DNA of 64,000 nt from Aldehydirespirator sp965116195 (GTDB taxonomy: Bacteria > Actinomycetota > Acidimicrobiia > Acidimicrobiales > Aldehydirespiratoraceae): assembly GCA_965116195.1 (NCBI GenBank), contig OZ220491.1, positions 806,001-870,000 on the forward strand, read 5' to 3'. Positions 1-8,400 of the stretch are shown in pieces; position 1 is the stretch's first letter, and every line of letters starts with the position of its first letter. A program made the position numbers and the translations under genes. Below the pieces are notes generated by a model, which saw nothing but the letters and a program-made list of their open reading frames with translations, had not been told where the DNA came from and ran no database searches.

Positions 1-730
1 CGGTCGGTTGGGTTGAGGCTGGCGTGTTGTCGTTCAATGTTCCGTCTGCTGTGACATCTGCGCCGAGTTTGTACCCGTTCCAGTTGCTGTCATCTTTCAG
101 AGTGATCGTGTACGTTTCAGCGCCCTCCGTAACGGCTGTGTCTCTGACAGTCGCGATCTTCGCCGTGCCGATAAAGTCGCCTGAACTACCGAAATGTACT
201 TCAACGGTCTGAAACAAACCTCCCATAATGTCATCGGCATCGAATCCGCTTGAGCCGCGATCCGACAGGACTACGGGTACTGTGATCGAGCCGACCAGTT
301 TGATGCTGGATTTGACCTTGAAAGTGATGTCTTCGCCTTCGGTCACCGCCACAGGATCAGAGAGCAACTCCAAGGTTGCAGTGTTGTCGATGATCTTGGC
401 AACAATGTCCGGTGGATTCACTGAAGCATAGTTGGTGCCGGGAGCTACGATACGTGTTTCCCACGCTTCATTGCGTTCGCCCATTTCATCACTCAAGGCA
501 GCGTAATAGCTTCTCGTTCGTGGTATGTTCCAGTTGAGACTGTCGAACTCCACAGAAACCTCATCGGTCAGCCTTACTGTTACCTCGCCGTTCGGTGGCG
601 TGTCCAATCTGACCGTGACACGGGCTCCACTGCCTTCTTTGACTATCACGAAACTGGGCTCTATGATGACGTACGCAGTCCAGGTACGTTGCGATGAGGG
701 TAGCAGCCAGGGGGGAGGGGGCAACCGCAC
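1..730 (-). CDS. Calx-beta-like beta-sandwich surface protein, partial
   Basis: One minus-strand frame stays open from a stop at 737-739 to the window edge, so the C-terminus is missing. It encodes hydrophobic/acidic alternating stretches such as EPSFVIVKEGSGARVTVRLD, VTEGEDITFKVK and TAVTEGAETYTITL. The recurring V-x-E-G motif followed by T/V-rich strands is typical of Calx-beta and related extracellular repeat domains, usually part of long secreted adhesin-like proteins. No convincing start exists: the only in-frame candidate is a GTG at 730, there is no signal peptide, and a C-rich tract (minus strand, 710-721) lies immediately after it. Adding one C there would join this frame to another open frame starting at an ATG at 906. 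The gene is either frameshifted, phase-variable or a pseudogene. The domain assignment is by motif only. Confidence 0.5.
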   Translation of the reverse strand, partial: MRLPPPPWLLPSSQRTWTAYVIIEPSFVIVKEGSGARVTVRLDTPPNGEVTVRLTDEVSVEFDSLNWNIPRTRSYYAALSDEMGERNEAWETRIVAPGTNYASVNPPDIVAKIIDNTATLELLSDPVAVTEGEDITFKVKSSIKLVGSITVPVVLSDRGSSGFDADDIMGGLFQTVEVHFGSSGDFIGTAKIATVRDTAVTEGAETYTITLKDDSNWNGYKLGADVTADGTLNDNTPASTQPT

Positions 731-792
731 GAATGCTCATAACCCGCCGACACAACCGTGGTAGCAGCCAGGGTGGAGGGGGGGGGGCAACC
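701..792. repeat. Direct repeat with G-rich tracts (G6-A-G5 and G10)
   Basis: Two copies of a roughly 26 to 31 bp G-rich element begin at 701 and 762, exactly 61 bp apart. Both start TAGCAGCCAGGG and end in GCAACC. The first contains six G, an A and five G (710-721). The second contains an uninterrupted run of ten G (778-787). They lie where the reading frame of the minus-strand surface protein is interrupted, so length changes here would alter the frame. Confidence 0.8.
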
Positions 793-974
793 CCGTAAGG
801 AAAGAGCCTTTGCGAGAACGGCGGATGGGGGTGGTGGAGGTACTGGTGTGAGGGCCAAGGTGGTGCTTGGATGTCGGTGACGTAACCGAACGGTCTCGCC
901 GGGCAAATGTGCAGGTCAGCGGCGTTTCTCCCGGACCCTGGAAAACGACCCGATCAGAATCCGCTTTATTGCTG

Positions 975-980
975 TAGGGT
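975..980 (+). promoter_or_regulatory. -10 box of a leaderless LLM oxidoreductase gene
   Basis: TAGGGT lies 7 nt before the GTG at 988. The TAnnnT form and spacing match actinobacterial leaderless promoters and support the 988 start over the longer upstream reading frame. No clear -35 box is seen. Confidence 0.55.
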
Positions 981-987
981 CGTTGTT

Positions 988-2043
988 GTGAAAGTGGACG
1001 GGTCGTTGGCCGGTTCGATGGTCGGCTCCAGGAGCGGTGTGGGTGACACGGCTGCGTGGCTGGAGCAAGCGGGGTACTCGGGTGCCTGGACGCTGGAGGG
1101 TGCCCATGACCCGTTCTTGCCGTTGGCGATAGCAGCCACCCGCACCAGCGATATTGACCTCGGAACGGCTATCGCCATCGCCTTTGCACGCAACCCGATG
1201 CTGTTGGCCAACATCGGCTGGGACCTGCAGTCGCTGTCACAGGGCCGTTTCGTGCTGGGGCTCGGCAGCCAGATCAAGCCGCACATTACCAAGCGCTTCT
1301 CCATGCAATGGAGCAGGCCGGCGGCACGGATGCGTGAGATGGTGCTGGCCGTGCGAGCCATCTGGGATGCCTGGCGCAACGGCACACGCCTGCGTTTTGA
1401 GGGCGACTTCTACCGACACACCCTGATGACTCCCATGTTCACCCCGGACGCGGCTGAACTTGGCGGCTTTGGTACGCCGCAGATCTTCCTGGCAGGTGTG
1501 GGACCGCTGATGACCGAAGTGGCGGGGGAGGTGTGCGACGGGTTCATGTGCCACCCCTTCACCACCGAGAAGTACCTGCGCGAGGTCACCCTCCCCGCCC
1601 TGCAGCGGGGCCGTGCCACCGCCGGTGCGACCATGGCCGGATACGAGATTGCCGGGCCGTCCTTCGTGGTGAGCGGCTGCAACGACCAGGAGCTCGAGCA
1701 GGCAATAGCCGCCACCCGCGGTCAGATCGCCTTCTACGGTTCCACGCCTGCCTATCGGCCCGTTCTGGAGGTGCATGGCTGGGGGGACCTGCAAGCTGAT
1801 TTGAACACACTGTCAAAGCGGGGCGACTGGCACGAGATGGGCAACCTGATTGACGATGAGATGCTCGAGACCTTCGCAATAGTCGGCCCGCCTGAGGAGA
1901 TCGCCCCCGCGCTCAAGCGGCGCTACGGCGACGTGATCAGCCGCATCATGTTGCAGTCCCCGCTCCGCAGTGACTCAGGCGGCGATGCTGGGGGTGGCTC
2001 TGACAGATGGCAGGCGATGTTGGAGGCTCTCAAGGCCATCTGA
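988..2043 (+). CDS. LLM-class flavin (F420)-dependent oxidoreductase
   Basis: A 351-residue protein of the luciferase-like monooxygenase TIM-barrel class, closest in motif to the F420-dependent subfamily found in actinomycetes. Visible landmarks are LGTAIAIAFARNPMLLA, the glycine-rich GRFVLGLGSQ and PHITKRFSM near residues 85-115, and GDFYRHTLMTPMF. Such enzymes transfer hydride between reduced F420 (or FMN) and an organic substrate in the cytoplasm. The substrate cannot be inferred. The family normally begins M-K-V-D-G, and here V-K-V-D-G is encoded from a GTG at 988, with a -10 box 7 nt upstream. The frame extends upstream to 907 but that part is unlike the family. It is convergent with the CysQ-like gene across a 45-bp tandem repeat. 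Confidence 0.88.
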   Translation: MKVDGSLAGSMVGSRSGVGDTAAWLEQAGYSGAWTLEGAHDPFLPLAIAATRTSDIDLGTAIAIAFARNPMLLANIGWDLQSLSQGRFVLGLGSQIKPHITKRFSMQWSRPAARMREMVLAVRAIWDAWRNGTRLRFEGDFYRHTLMTPMFTPDAAELGGFGTPQIFLAGVGPLMTEVAGEVCDGFMCHPFTTEKYLREVTLPALQRGRATAGATMAGYEIAGPSFVVSGCNDQELEQAIAATRGQIAFYGSTPAYRPVLEVHGWGDLQADLNTLSKRGDWHEMGNLIDDEMLETFAIVGPPEEIAPALKRRYGDVISRIMLQSPLRSDSGGDAGGGSDRWQAMLEALKAI

Positions 2044-2067
2044 GGTCGGCAACACCGATCACACCCC

Positions 2068-2232
2068 CGGCCCGGTCACGCTCACGCCTTGGTCACACCT
2101 CGGTCACGCTCACGTCCCGGTCACGCTCACGCCTTGGTCACACCTCGGTCACGCTCACGTCCCGGTCACGCTCACGCCTTGGTCACACCTCGGTCACGCT
2201 CACGTCCCGGTCACGCTCACGCCTTGGTCCGG
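2068..2232. repeat. 45-bp tandem repeat between convergent genes
   Basis: About 3.5 copies of a 45-bp unit built from shorter GGTCACGCTCACG-like modules fill the space between the LLM stop and the cysQ stop. Read on the minus strand, each unit repeats a GTGTGACC-like string that resembles the end of cysQ with its TGA, so the array may have grown from the cysQ 3' end. No terminator hairpin is recognised apart from it. Confidence 0.85.
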
Positions 2233-3294
2233 TCACACTCCGGCTCCGGCGATGGCAGTGAGCACCGCGTCGTGAAGTTCGGGTCGGCACACCACCAGGT
2301 CAGGCAGGTAGGGGTCGGGTTGGTTGTAGCGCAACTCGGTGCCGTCAATCCGGCTTGTGGCGCAGCCAGCGGCACCAGCCACGGCAACGGGCGCGCAGGA
2401 GTCCCATTCAAACTGGCCTCCGGCATGAACATAGATGTCGGCATCGCCACGCACCACGGCCATCGCCTTTGCGCCGGCAGAACCCAGCGACACCATTTCT
2501 GCGTCCAGTACTTTGGCCACAGCATGCGCTTGTGCGGGCGGACGCGAGCGTGACACCACCAGCCGCAACCGCTTCGACGAACCAGCCTGTTTCGGCCCAC
2601 CCTGTCCGCCTCCTTCACTGAGCCCACCTGATGCGCCCGACCCATACTGCTCACCTTGTCCATCCGAGCCGCTTTGTCCATCCGAGCCGTCTGGTCCACC
2701 CGACCCGTCTTGCTCACCCCAACTGCCTTGTCCACCATGCTCGGCAATTCCACCATGCTCGCCTTGTCCACCATGCTCGGCAATTCCACCATGCTCGCCT
2801 TGTCCACCATGCTCGGCAATTCCATCATGCTCGCCTTGTCCATCATGCTCGCCGAGTCCACCGAGGCGCGCAGTAGGCAGACTTGGTGGATGCAGCGTCG
2901 AGAGCGTCAGCCCCAGCGCAGGCAAACACACTGCGCCGACAACGGGGCGTTCGTCAATCACCAGCGCCACATGCACGGCCCAGTCGCTGCGGCCTGGCTC
3001 GGAAAACTCACGCGTCCCGTCCAGGGGGTCAATCACCCACACCCGTTCAGCGTTGAGACGCACAAGATTGTCGGTTGCCTCCTCGGACAATACCGCGTCG
3101 TTTGGACGAGCCTCGGCGAGGGCATGCCACAAAAAATCCTGAGAACAGCGGTCGCCCTCGGCCCGCAGCACCGCCGATGGAGCATTCTGTGAAAAGAGTT
3201 CCTGTCGCACCTGAATCAACTGCTCACCGGCCCGCCCCGCCAGCGTGGCTGCAAGCCGATGGTCGTCTGGGTTGATCAGTTCAGTACTGCTCAA
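2233..3294 (-). CDS. cysQ: CysQ-like 3'(2'),5'-bisphosphate nucleotidase / IMPase-family phosphatase with repeat insertion
   Basis: A 353-residue inositol-monophosphatase-superfamily enzyme. The metal-binding signature is intact: EE at residues 71-72, DPLDGT at 89-94 and W-D-S-C-A at about 297-301. The family removes a phosphate from PAP/PAPS or inositol phosphates using Mg2+ in the cytoplasm, and the small size and DPLDGTREF form favour CysQ over SuhB. Between residues about 143 and 240 there is a Gly/Glu/His-rich insertion containing a 12-residue tandem repeat (core GEHGGIAEHGGQ), which breaks the fold between conserved strands. Without it the protein would have the usual length of about 255. 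The start is a TTG at 3294, so it is uncertain. The gene lies downstream of kgd on the same strand with a 223-bp repeat-bearing spacer. Confidence 0.85.
   Translation of the reverse strand: MSSTELINPDDHRLAATLAGRAGEQLIQVRQELFSQNAPSAVLRAEGDRCSQDFLWHALAEARPNDAVLSEEATDNLVRLNAERVWVIDPLDGTREFSEPGRSDWAVHVALVIDERPVVGAVCLPALGLTLSTLHPPSLPTARLGGLGEHDGQGEHDGIAEHGGQGEHGGIAEHGGQGEHGGIAEHGGQGSWGEQDGSGGPDGSDGQSGSDGQGEQYGSGASGGLSEGGGQGGPKQAGSSKRLRLVVSRSRPPAQAHAVAKVLDAEMVSLGSAGAKAMAVVRGDADIYVHAGGQFEWDSCAPVAVAGAAGCATSRIDGTELRYNQPDPYLPDLVVCRPELHDAVLTAIAGAGV
2728..2865. repeat. 36-bp in-frame tandem repeat inside cysQ
   Basis: Almost identical 36-bp units (about 3.5 copies) made of two 18-bp halves (CCACCATGCTCGGCAATT and CCACCATGCTCGCCTTGT). 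They encode alternating GEHGGI/AEHGGQ-type blocks on the minus strand. The unit length preserves the frame. Confidence 0.9.
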
Positions 3295-3517
3295 AGGTCT
3301 GCTCCGATGTCGGCGTGTCGGCGAACTCGTGATCGTCGGGTCTGGTCACAACACTTCTCAACCCACACTCCATCTTTTTGACCCGTGCTCCACTTGTCAA
3401 CCCATGCTCTACTTCTCAACCCTGCTCCGCTTTTCTTGCTCAACCCACACTCCACTTTTTGACCCGTGCTCCGACGTTGGTGCAGTGGCCAACCCCGTCA
3501 ATGATCGCGGGGTCTGG
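3295..3517. repeat. kgd-cysQ spacer with junction repeats
   Basis: The spacer repeats CTCAACCCACACTCCA and GACCCGTGCTCC twice. It also carries two copies of a string from the kgd 3' end: GACCAGACCC followed by CGATCA occurs just after the kgd stop and again just before cysQ. A GCAGTAC-containing string around the kgd stop is likewise repeated at the cysQ start. Apart from these repeats I see no gene or terminator. Confidence 0.6.
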
Positions 3518-6500
3518 TCAGTGCAGTACTGCTGCTTCCAAGAGTTCCTGTTGCTCTTGGGCATGCACGCGGGCGCTGCCGCTCGCCGGGCTGCCTGACT
3601 CGGGACGGCTCATTCTGCGAATCCGGTAGGCACCGGAATGCGCTTCATACAGGCGACCCTTGACCCCGTTCCAGGCCCCCATGTTCTCGGGTTCCTCCTG
3701 CAACCAGATGACCTCGCTGGCGTTGGGATAGCGCCGCAACTCATGCTCCAGGGCTGCATACGGCCACGGAAACAGCTGCTCCAATCGGCAAACGGCAACC
3801 GGTGACCGGTGCTCGTTGCGCAACTCCATGGCATCGTAAGCCACCTTGCCGCTGCAGAGGACCACACGGGCAACTGACTCCGGGTCCACTGTGCCGGAAT
3901 CAACATCAGGGTCGCCGATCACCTCCTCAAAAGTGCCCGATATCAGCTCCGTCACCGGCGAGCGGGCCGCCCGCCGGCGCAGCAACGACTTGGGGGTGAA
4001 CACGACCAGCGGTTTGCGTTGGCGCTGGATCATCTGACGGCGCAACAGATGAAAATACTGGGCCGCGGTGGTTGGCTGACAGACGATGATGTTGTCCTCA
4101 GCAGACAGGGTCAGGAAGCGTTCAATGCGGGCCGAGGAGTGCTCGGGTCCCTGGCCCTCCATCCCGTGAGGCAACAGCATGACCAGACCGCAGCGTTGCT
4201 GCCATTTGTCCTCGGCGGCGACTATGAACTGGTCAATGATGATCTGGGCACCATTGGCGAAGTCGCCGAACTGTGCCTCCCAGATCACCAGAGCCTCAGG
4301 CTTGGCGACGGCATAGCCGTACTCAAAGCCCAAAGCGGCGTACTCCGACAGCAAAGAGTCATAAATCCACAGGTTGCTGTCCTGTGTACACAGCGAACTC
4401 AGTGGCACATGCTGCTCATTCGTGAGGTAATCCACCAGTGTTGAATGGCGGTGCGAGAAAGTCCCTCGGCGGCTGTCCTGGCCACTGAGCCGTACCGAGG
4501 TGCCCTGCATCAGCAGTGAACCGAAGGCCATCGCCTCGCCCAGACCCCAGTCAATCTCGCCTTCGCGGAACATCCGGTCGCGTTGCTCGAACTGTTTGGC
4601 CAACTTCGGGTGCAGGGTGAAGCCGGTCGGCACCGTGTTGAGCGTGCGATAGATGCGCTCCACCGTGACCGAGTCAACAGCTGTGCGAACATGCGGCAGG
4701 ACACCGATCGGGGTGGGCGGCGGCTGGGCCTTGATGTGGTCGCCGGGTGCGGTGTCACGGGTCTCGTCCAGAGCGGCCTGCAGTTGTGTCCGGTACTCCG
4801 CCAGCGAGGCATCGGCTTCTGCTGCGGTGAGGTCACCTCGTTTCATCAGTGACTCTATGTACTGCTGGCGCACGGTCGGCTTGGCATCAATACGCCGGTA
4901 CATCTCCGGCAGCGTGTAGCTGGGATCGTCACCCTCGTTGTGGCCGTGACGTCGGTAGCAGATCATGTCAATCACGGCGTCCTTGTTGAACCGCTGGCGA
5001 TAGAGGAAGGCCAAACGTGCCACCCGGACGCAGGCCTCCGGATCGTCGCCGTTGACATGGAAGATGGGTGCGCCGACCATCTTGGCGACATCGGTGGAGT
5101 ACTGGGTGGATCGTGCCGAGTCCGGAAGGGTGGTGAAACCGAGTTGGTTGTTGATCACCACATGGATCGTGCCGCCGACGCGGTAGCCCTTGATGAGACC
5201 CAGGTTGAAGGTCTCAGCGACAACGCCCTGACCGGCAAAAGCCGCGTCCCCGTGAACCAGTACCGACAACACCGGGTAGGGGCCGTAGCCTCCCTGGGGC
5301 GGGATGTTGTCCATGCGGGACCGGGCCATGCCCACCACCACCGGATCAACGGCCTCAAGATGTGACGGGTTGGCGGCTAGTTCCACGAGCAGATGGCGAC
5401 CTGACGGGCTTTCGTAGGAGGCGATCTGGCCGAGATGGTATTTGACATCTCCGCTGCCCTGGATCTGGTTCTCGGTGATGGCTCCCTCGAACTCCTTGAA
5501 CAGCTCCTGGTAGGTCTTGTCCAACAGGTTGACCAGCACGTTCAGTCGGCCACGGTGGGCCATGCCCATCACGACCTCGGCCAGGGGCTCATCGGCTGCC
5601 GCGGTCAGCAGCGCGTCCAGCAGTGGGATGGTGGACTCGGCACCCTCGAGGCCGAAGCGTTTCTGGCCCACATACTTGGTGCCGAGAAACGTTGAGAGGG
5701 CCTCGGTGGCGTTGAGCATGGTCAGGATGCGACGCTGGTCCTCGTGTTTGAGCGAGAAATCGGAACCTTCGATGTGCTCCTGAATCCAGCGCTTCTCCTC
5801 CGGTTCCTGGATGTGCATGTACTCCACACCGACAGTGCGGCAATAGGCGTCACGCAGCACCCCGAGCACGTCGCCCAGAGTCATGCGAGCCGTGCCGCCC
5901 ACGGTTGCATAGATACCGGTGGAACTGCCGGTGAGGAACTGGCGGTCAAGATCCCAGATGGTGAGTCCGTAAGTCGCCGGGTCAAGTTCGGCGTGCATCT
6001 GGGGTGCCTCGTTGCGCAGCGGGTCGAGATCGGCGATCAGGTGGCCGCGCACCCGGTACTGGTTGATCAACTGGTTGACCTTGGCCTGTTTCTCGAGCAT
6101 TGTTGCTTCGCGGTCAACCGGATTGAAATCACGCCGCCATTTCACTGCCTCATAGGGGATGTGAAGCGAGCGGAACACCTCCTGATAGAAGTCGTCTGCG
6201 CCCAGCAACAGGTCATGTACCTGCCTCAGGAAGAGCCCGGACTCGGCACCTTGGATAACCCGGTGGTCATAGGTGCTGGTGATGGTGATCAGTTTGCTGA
6301 CACCCAGGTCGGCAAGCAGGCTGGGGTCGGCGGCCTCGTACTCGGTCGGAAACGCCAACGCTCCGACACCCACGATGGTGCCCTGCCCGATCATCAGGCG
6401 CGGCACCGACTGGCGTGTGCCGATGGTGCCCGGGTTGGTGACGGTGACAGTGACACCGCGCAGGTCATCCGCGGTGACGCGGTTCTCGCGGACCTTGGCG

Positions 6501-7324
6501 ACCTGCTGCTCGTAGTGATCCACAAAGGCACGGAAGTCCAGGGTGTCGGCATCGTGGATGCAGGGAACCATCAAGGTACGGGTGCCGTCTCCTCGGGGCA
6601 GGTCCACAGCAATGCCAAGTCCGATGTGCTCGGGACGCACCAGGCGGGGCCGTCCGTCGGCGTCGGTGGTGAAGGTGCTGTTCATGAAGGGGACGGTGTC
6701 GGCTATGGCTCGCACCACGGCATAGCCGATGAGATGGGTGAAGGAGACCTTGCCTCCCAGCTTGCGGCTCAGGTAGCCGTTGATGATCTTGCGGTTGACC
6801 TCCAGCAGTTTGGCGGGGATGTCCCGGAAGCTGGTGGCGGTGGGCACGGTGAGGCTGGCCTGCATGTTGGCCACGATGCGGGCACCGACACCGCGTATGG
6901 GATTGCCACCGGGGGCGTGGTCCTCGGCTGCTCTTGACGAAGGTTGCATGCTCTGTGGGGGAACCGGCTTCGGAGTTGACGGCACCGTTGCAGGCAACGG
7001 CTCGCTGGTCGAAGCCAACGGCTCGCTGCTTGATGGGACCGACTCGCTGATTGATGGCAACTGGGTGGTAGGCAACCGGGTGGTCGAAGGCAACGGCTCG
7101 GCGGTTGATGGGACCTGCCCGGTCGCAGGCATGGCAGGCTCAGTCGCAGATCCAGCAGGCTCAGTCACAGGCATGGCGGGCTCGTCGCTCGCGAACAGGG
7201 CACGCCAGTCCGGGTCCACTGAGTTGGGGTCCCTCCGCCAGCGCTCGCGCATGTCATCAATGATCCAAGCGTTTGCACCGAGCGCTTCGCGATGGTCTGA
7301 CAGGTCCTGGGTGGTCATTGTCAC
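3518..7324 (-). CDS. kgd: Multifunctional 2-oxoglutarate metabolism enzyme (2-oxoglutarate decarboxylase/dehydrogenase E1 with E2-type domain)
   Basis: A 1268-residue protein in the actinobacterial single-chain arrangement. Residues 1-45 form the SucA-like N-terminal helix. Residues about 47-140 are a Pro/Ser/Thr/Glu-rich linker with degenerate repeats. Residues about 150-370 form an E2-type acyltransferase catalytic domain with DHRVIQGAESG (His354). The rest is a thiamine-diphosphate E1 part with GMAHRGRLN, GDAAFAGQG and NNQLGFTT, then transketolase-like central and C-terminal domains ending LQEEPENMGAW. It converts 2-oxoglutarate to succinyl-CoA or succinate semialdehyde in the TCA cycle. 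There is no lipoyl domain, as in this family. The frame opens with GTG at 7324, but the ATG at 7318 fits the leaderless promoter better. It is divergent from xth. Confidence 0.95.
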   Translation of the reverse strand: MTMTTQDLSDHREALGANAWIIDDMRERWRRDPNSVDPDWRALFASDEPAMPVTEPAGSATEPAMPATGQVPSTAEPLPSTTRLPTTQLPSISESVPSSSEPLASTSEPLPATVPSTPKPVPPQSMQPSSRAAEDHAPGGNPIRGVGARIVANMQASLTVPTATSFRDIPAKLLEVNRKIINGYLSRKLGGKVSFTHLIGYAVVRAIADTVPFMNSTFTTDADGRPRLVRPEHIGLGIAVDLPRGDGTRTLMVPCIHDADTLDFRAFVDHYEQQVAKVRENRVTADDLRGVTVTVTNPGTIGTRQSVPRLMIGQGTIVGVGALAFPTEYEAADPSLLADLGVSKLITITSTYDHRVIQGAESGLFLRQVHDLLLGADDFYQEVFRSLHIPYEAVKWRRDFNPVDREATMLEKQAKVNQLINQYRVRGHLIADLDPLRNEAPQMHAELDPATYGLTIWDLDRQFLTGSSTGIYATVGGTARMTLGDVLGVLRDAYCRTVGVEYMHIQEPEEKRWIQEHIEGSDFSLKHEDQRRILTMLNATEALSTFLGTKYVGQKRFGLEGAESTIPLLDALLTAAADEPLAEVVMGMAHRGRLNVLVNLLDKTYQELFKEFEGAITENQIQGSGDVKYHLGQIASYESPSGRHLLVELAANPSHLEAVDPVVVGMARSRMDNIPPQGGYGPYPVLSVLVHGDAAFAGQGVVAETFNLGLIKGYRVGGTIHVVINNQLGFTTLPDSARSTQYSTDVAKMVGAPIFHVNGDDPEACVRVARLAFLYRQRFNKDAVIDMICYRRHGHNEGDDPSYTLPEMYRRIDAKPTVRQQYIESLMKRGDLTAAEADASLAEYRTQLQAALDETRDTAPGDHIKAQPPPTPIGVLPHVRTAVDSVTVERIYRTLNTVPTGFTLHPKLAKQFEQRDRMFREGEIDWGLGEAMAFGSLLMQGTSVRLSGQDSRRGTFSHRHSTLVDYLTNEQHVPLSSLCTQDSNLWIYDSLLSEYAALGFEYGYAVAKPEALVIWEAQFGDFANGAQIIIDQFIVAAEDKWQQRCGLVMLLPHGMEGQGPEHSSARIERFLTLSAEDNIIVCQPTTAAQYFHLLRRQMIQRQRKPLVVFTPKSLLRRRAARSPVTELISGTFEEVIGDPDVDSGTVDPESVARVVLCSGKVAYDAMELRNEHRSPVAVCRLEQLFPWPYAALEHELRRYPNASEVIWLQEEPENMGAWNGVKGRLYEAHSGAYRIRRMSRPESGSPASGSARVHAQEQQELLEAAVLH

Positions 7325-7326
7325 CT

Positions 7327-7355
7327 ATCCTAGGTTGTTGCTCAGGTAGGGTCAG
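7327..7355 (-). promoter_or_regulatory. kgd promoter (leaderless)
   Basis: On the minus strand CTGACC (7355-7350) and TAGGAT (7332-7327) are separated by exactly 17 bp and stand 8 nt before the ATG at 7318. The -35 box overlaps the -10 box of the divergent xth gene. Confidence 0.55.
7347..7352 (+). promoter_or_regulatory. -10 box of xth (leaderless)
   Basis: TAGGGT lies 6 nt before the GTG start at 7359. It overlaps the -35 element of the divergent kgd promoter, so the two RNA polymerase footprints must compete. Confidence 0.5.
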
Positions 7356-7358
7356 CCT

Positions 7359-8162
7359 GTGCGGGTTGTCACCTGGAACGTTAATTCCCTCAAGGCGCGC
7401 CATGCTCGTCTGGAACGCTGGATCAAGTCCTTCGCTCCTGATGTCGTGTGCCTGCAGGAGACGAAACTGGCTGATGCTGACTTTTCCGGACTCGTTTTTG
7501 GATCGCTGGGATATGAGTCGTTTCATCATGGCGAGGGACGCTGGAACGGTGTTGCCATTCTCAGCAGAGTCGGGATCAAAGATCCGGTGGCGGGGTTTGG
7601 TGACGGGATTGCCCCCGATCCGGATGCTCGATTGGCTTGGGCGACCTGCGGGGGAGTGCGGATCGCGTCGTGCTATGTGCCCAACGGCCGGGCGCTGGGC
7701 CACGACCACTACCACTACAAGCTGAGTTGGCTCCGTCGCCTGAGGGAGTCTCTGGACGCACAGGCCGACCCGACCACACCCACTTTGGTGTGTGGGGATT
7801 TCAACATCGCTCCCGATGACCGCGATGTGTTTGATCCGGAGGCTTTCCGCGACACGACTCACACCAGTCCCGCCGAACGTGAGGCGTTGGCCGACCTGCT
7901 GGACTGGGGTTTGGTGGACCTGTTCCGGTTGCATTATGACCACAGCGGCCTGTTCACCTGGTGGGACTACCGCGCTGGCGACTTCCACAAGCGTCGCGGC
8001 ATGCGTATCGACCTGATGCTCGCAACGCCTGATGTGGCCGCTGCCACAACCTGGGCACTCATAGACCGAAACGAGCGCAAGGGCCCCAAGGGTGACCCGC
8101 CCAGCGACCACGCTCCTTTGTTCGTGGATCTCGACCTGGGCCCACACATCAAGGCGGCGTGA
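7359..8162 (+). CDS. xth: Exodeoxyribonuclease III
   Basis: A 267-residue protein of the exonuclease/endonuclease/phosphatase family. It starts MRVVTWNVNSLKAR from a GTG codon, has the metal-binding glutamate in LQETKL, GDFNIAPDD in the middle, and the catalytic SDHAPL near the C-terminus. It cleaves DNA at abasic sites and degrades duplex ends 3' to 5' in base-excision repair. Length and motif order are normal for XthA. The last codons and the stop are copied four more times downstream. Confidence 0.93.
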   Translation: MRVVTWNVNSLKARHARLERWIKSFAPDVVCLQETKLADADFSGLVFGSLGYESFHHGEGRWNGVAILSRVGIKDPVAGFGDGIAPDPDARLAWATCGGVRIASCYVPNGRALGHDHYHYKLSWLRRLRESLDAQADPTTPTLVCGDFNIAPDDRDVFDPEAFRDTTHTSPAEREALADLLDWGLVDLFRLHYDHSGLFTWWDYRAGDFHKRRGMRIDLMLATPDVAAATTWALIDRNERKGPKGDPPSDHAPLFVDLDLGPHIKAA

Positions 8163-8400
8163 GGTGCTGATCGTGCAGACCTCGACTTTGGCCCGGACAT
8201 CAAGGCGGCGTGAGGTGCTGATCGTGGATCTCGACCTGGGCCCCGGACATCAAGGCGGCGTGAGGTGCTGATCGTGCAGACCTCGACTTTGGCCCGGACA
8301 TCAAGGCGGCGTGAGGTGCTGATGGGCGAGACTTTGACAGGCGATGCTGCCTGTTGTGGATCTCGGCTCTGGCCGGACATCAAGGCGGCGTGAGGTGCTG
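8127..8400. repeat. About 51-bp repeat copying the xth 3' end into the spacer
   Basis: Five copies of a unit ending ACATCAAGGCGGCGTGAGG. The first copy is the true xth C-terminus with its TGA. Copies 2 to 5 follow at intervals of about 50 to 80 bp, each again ending in the same Lys-Ala-Ala-stop codons. The last copy runs into the GTG start of the antiporter gene, so the unit carries both the stop of one gene and the start of the next. Confidence 0.92.

Noticed and set aside
1970..2275. Repeat protein VTLTPWSHLGHAHVP encoded by the 45-bp array
   Set aside because: The frame overlaps the end of the LLM gene, lacks a start signal and follows only from the repeat length being a multiple of three.
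5744..6937. 397-residue plus-strand ORF
   Set aside because: Antisense shadow of kgd, with no family resemblance and no start signal.
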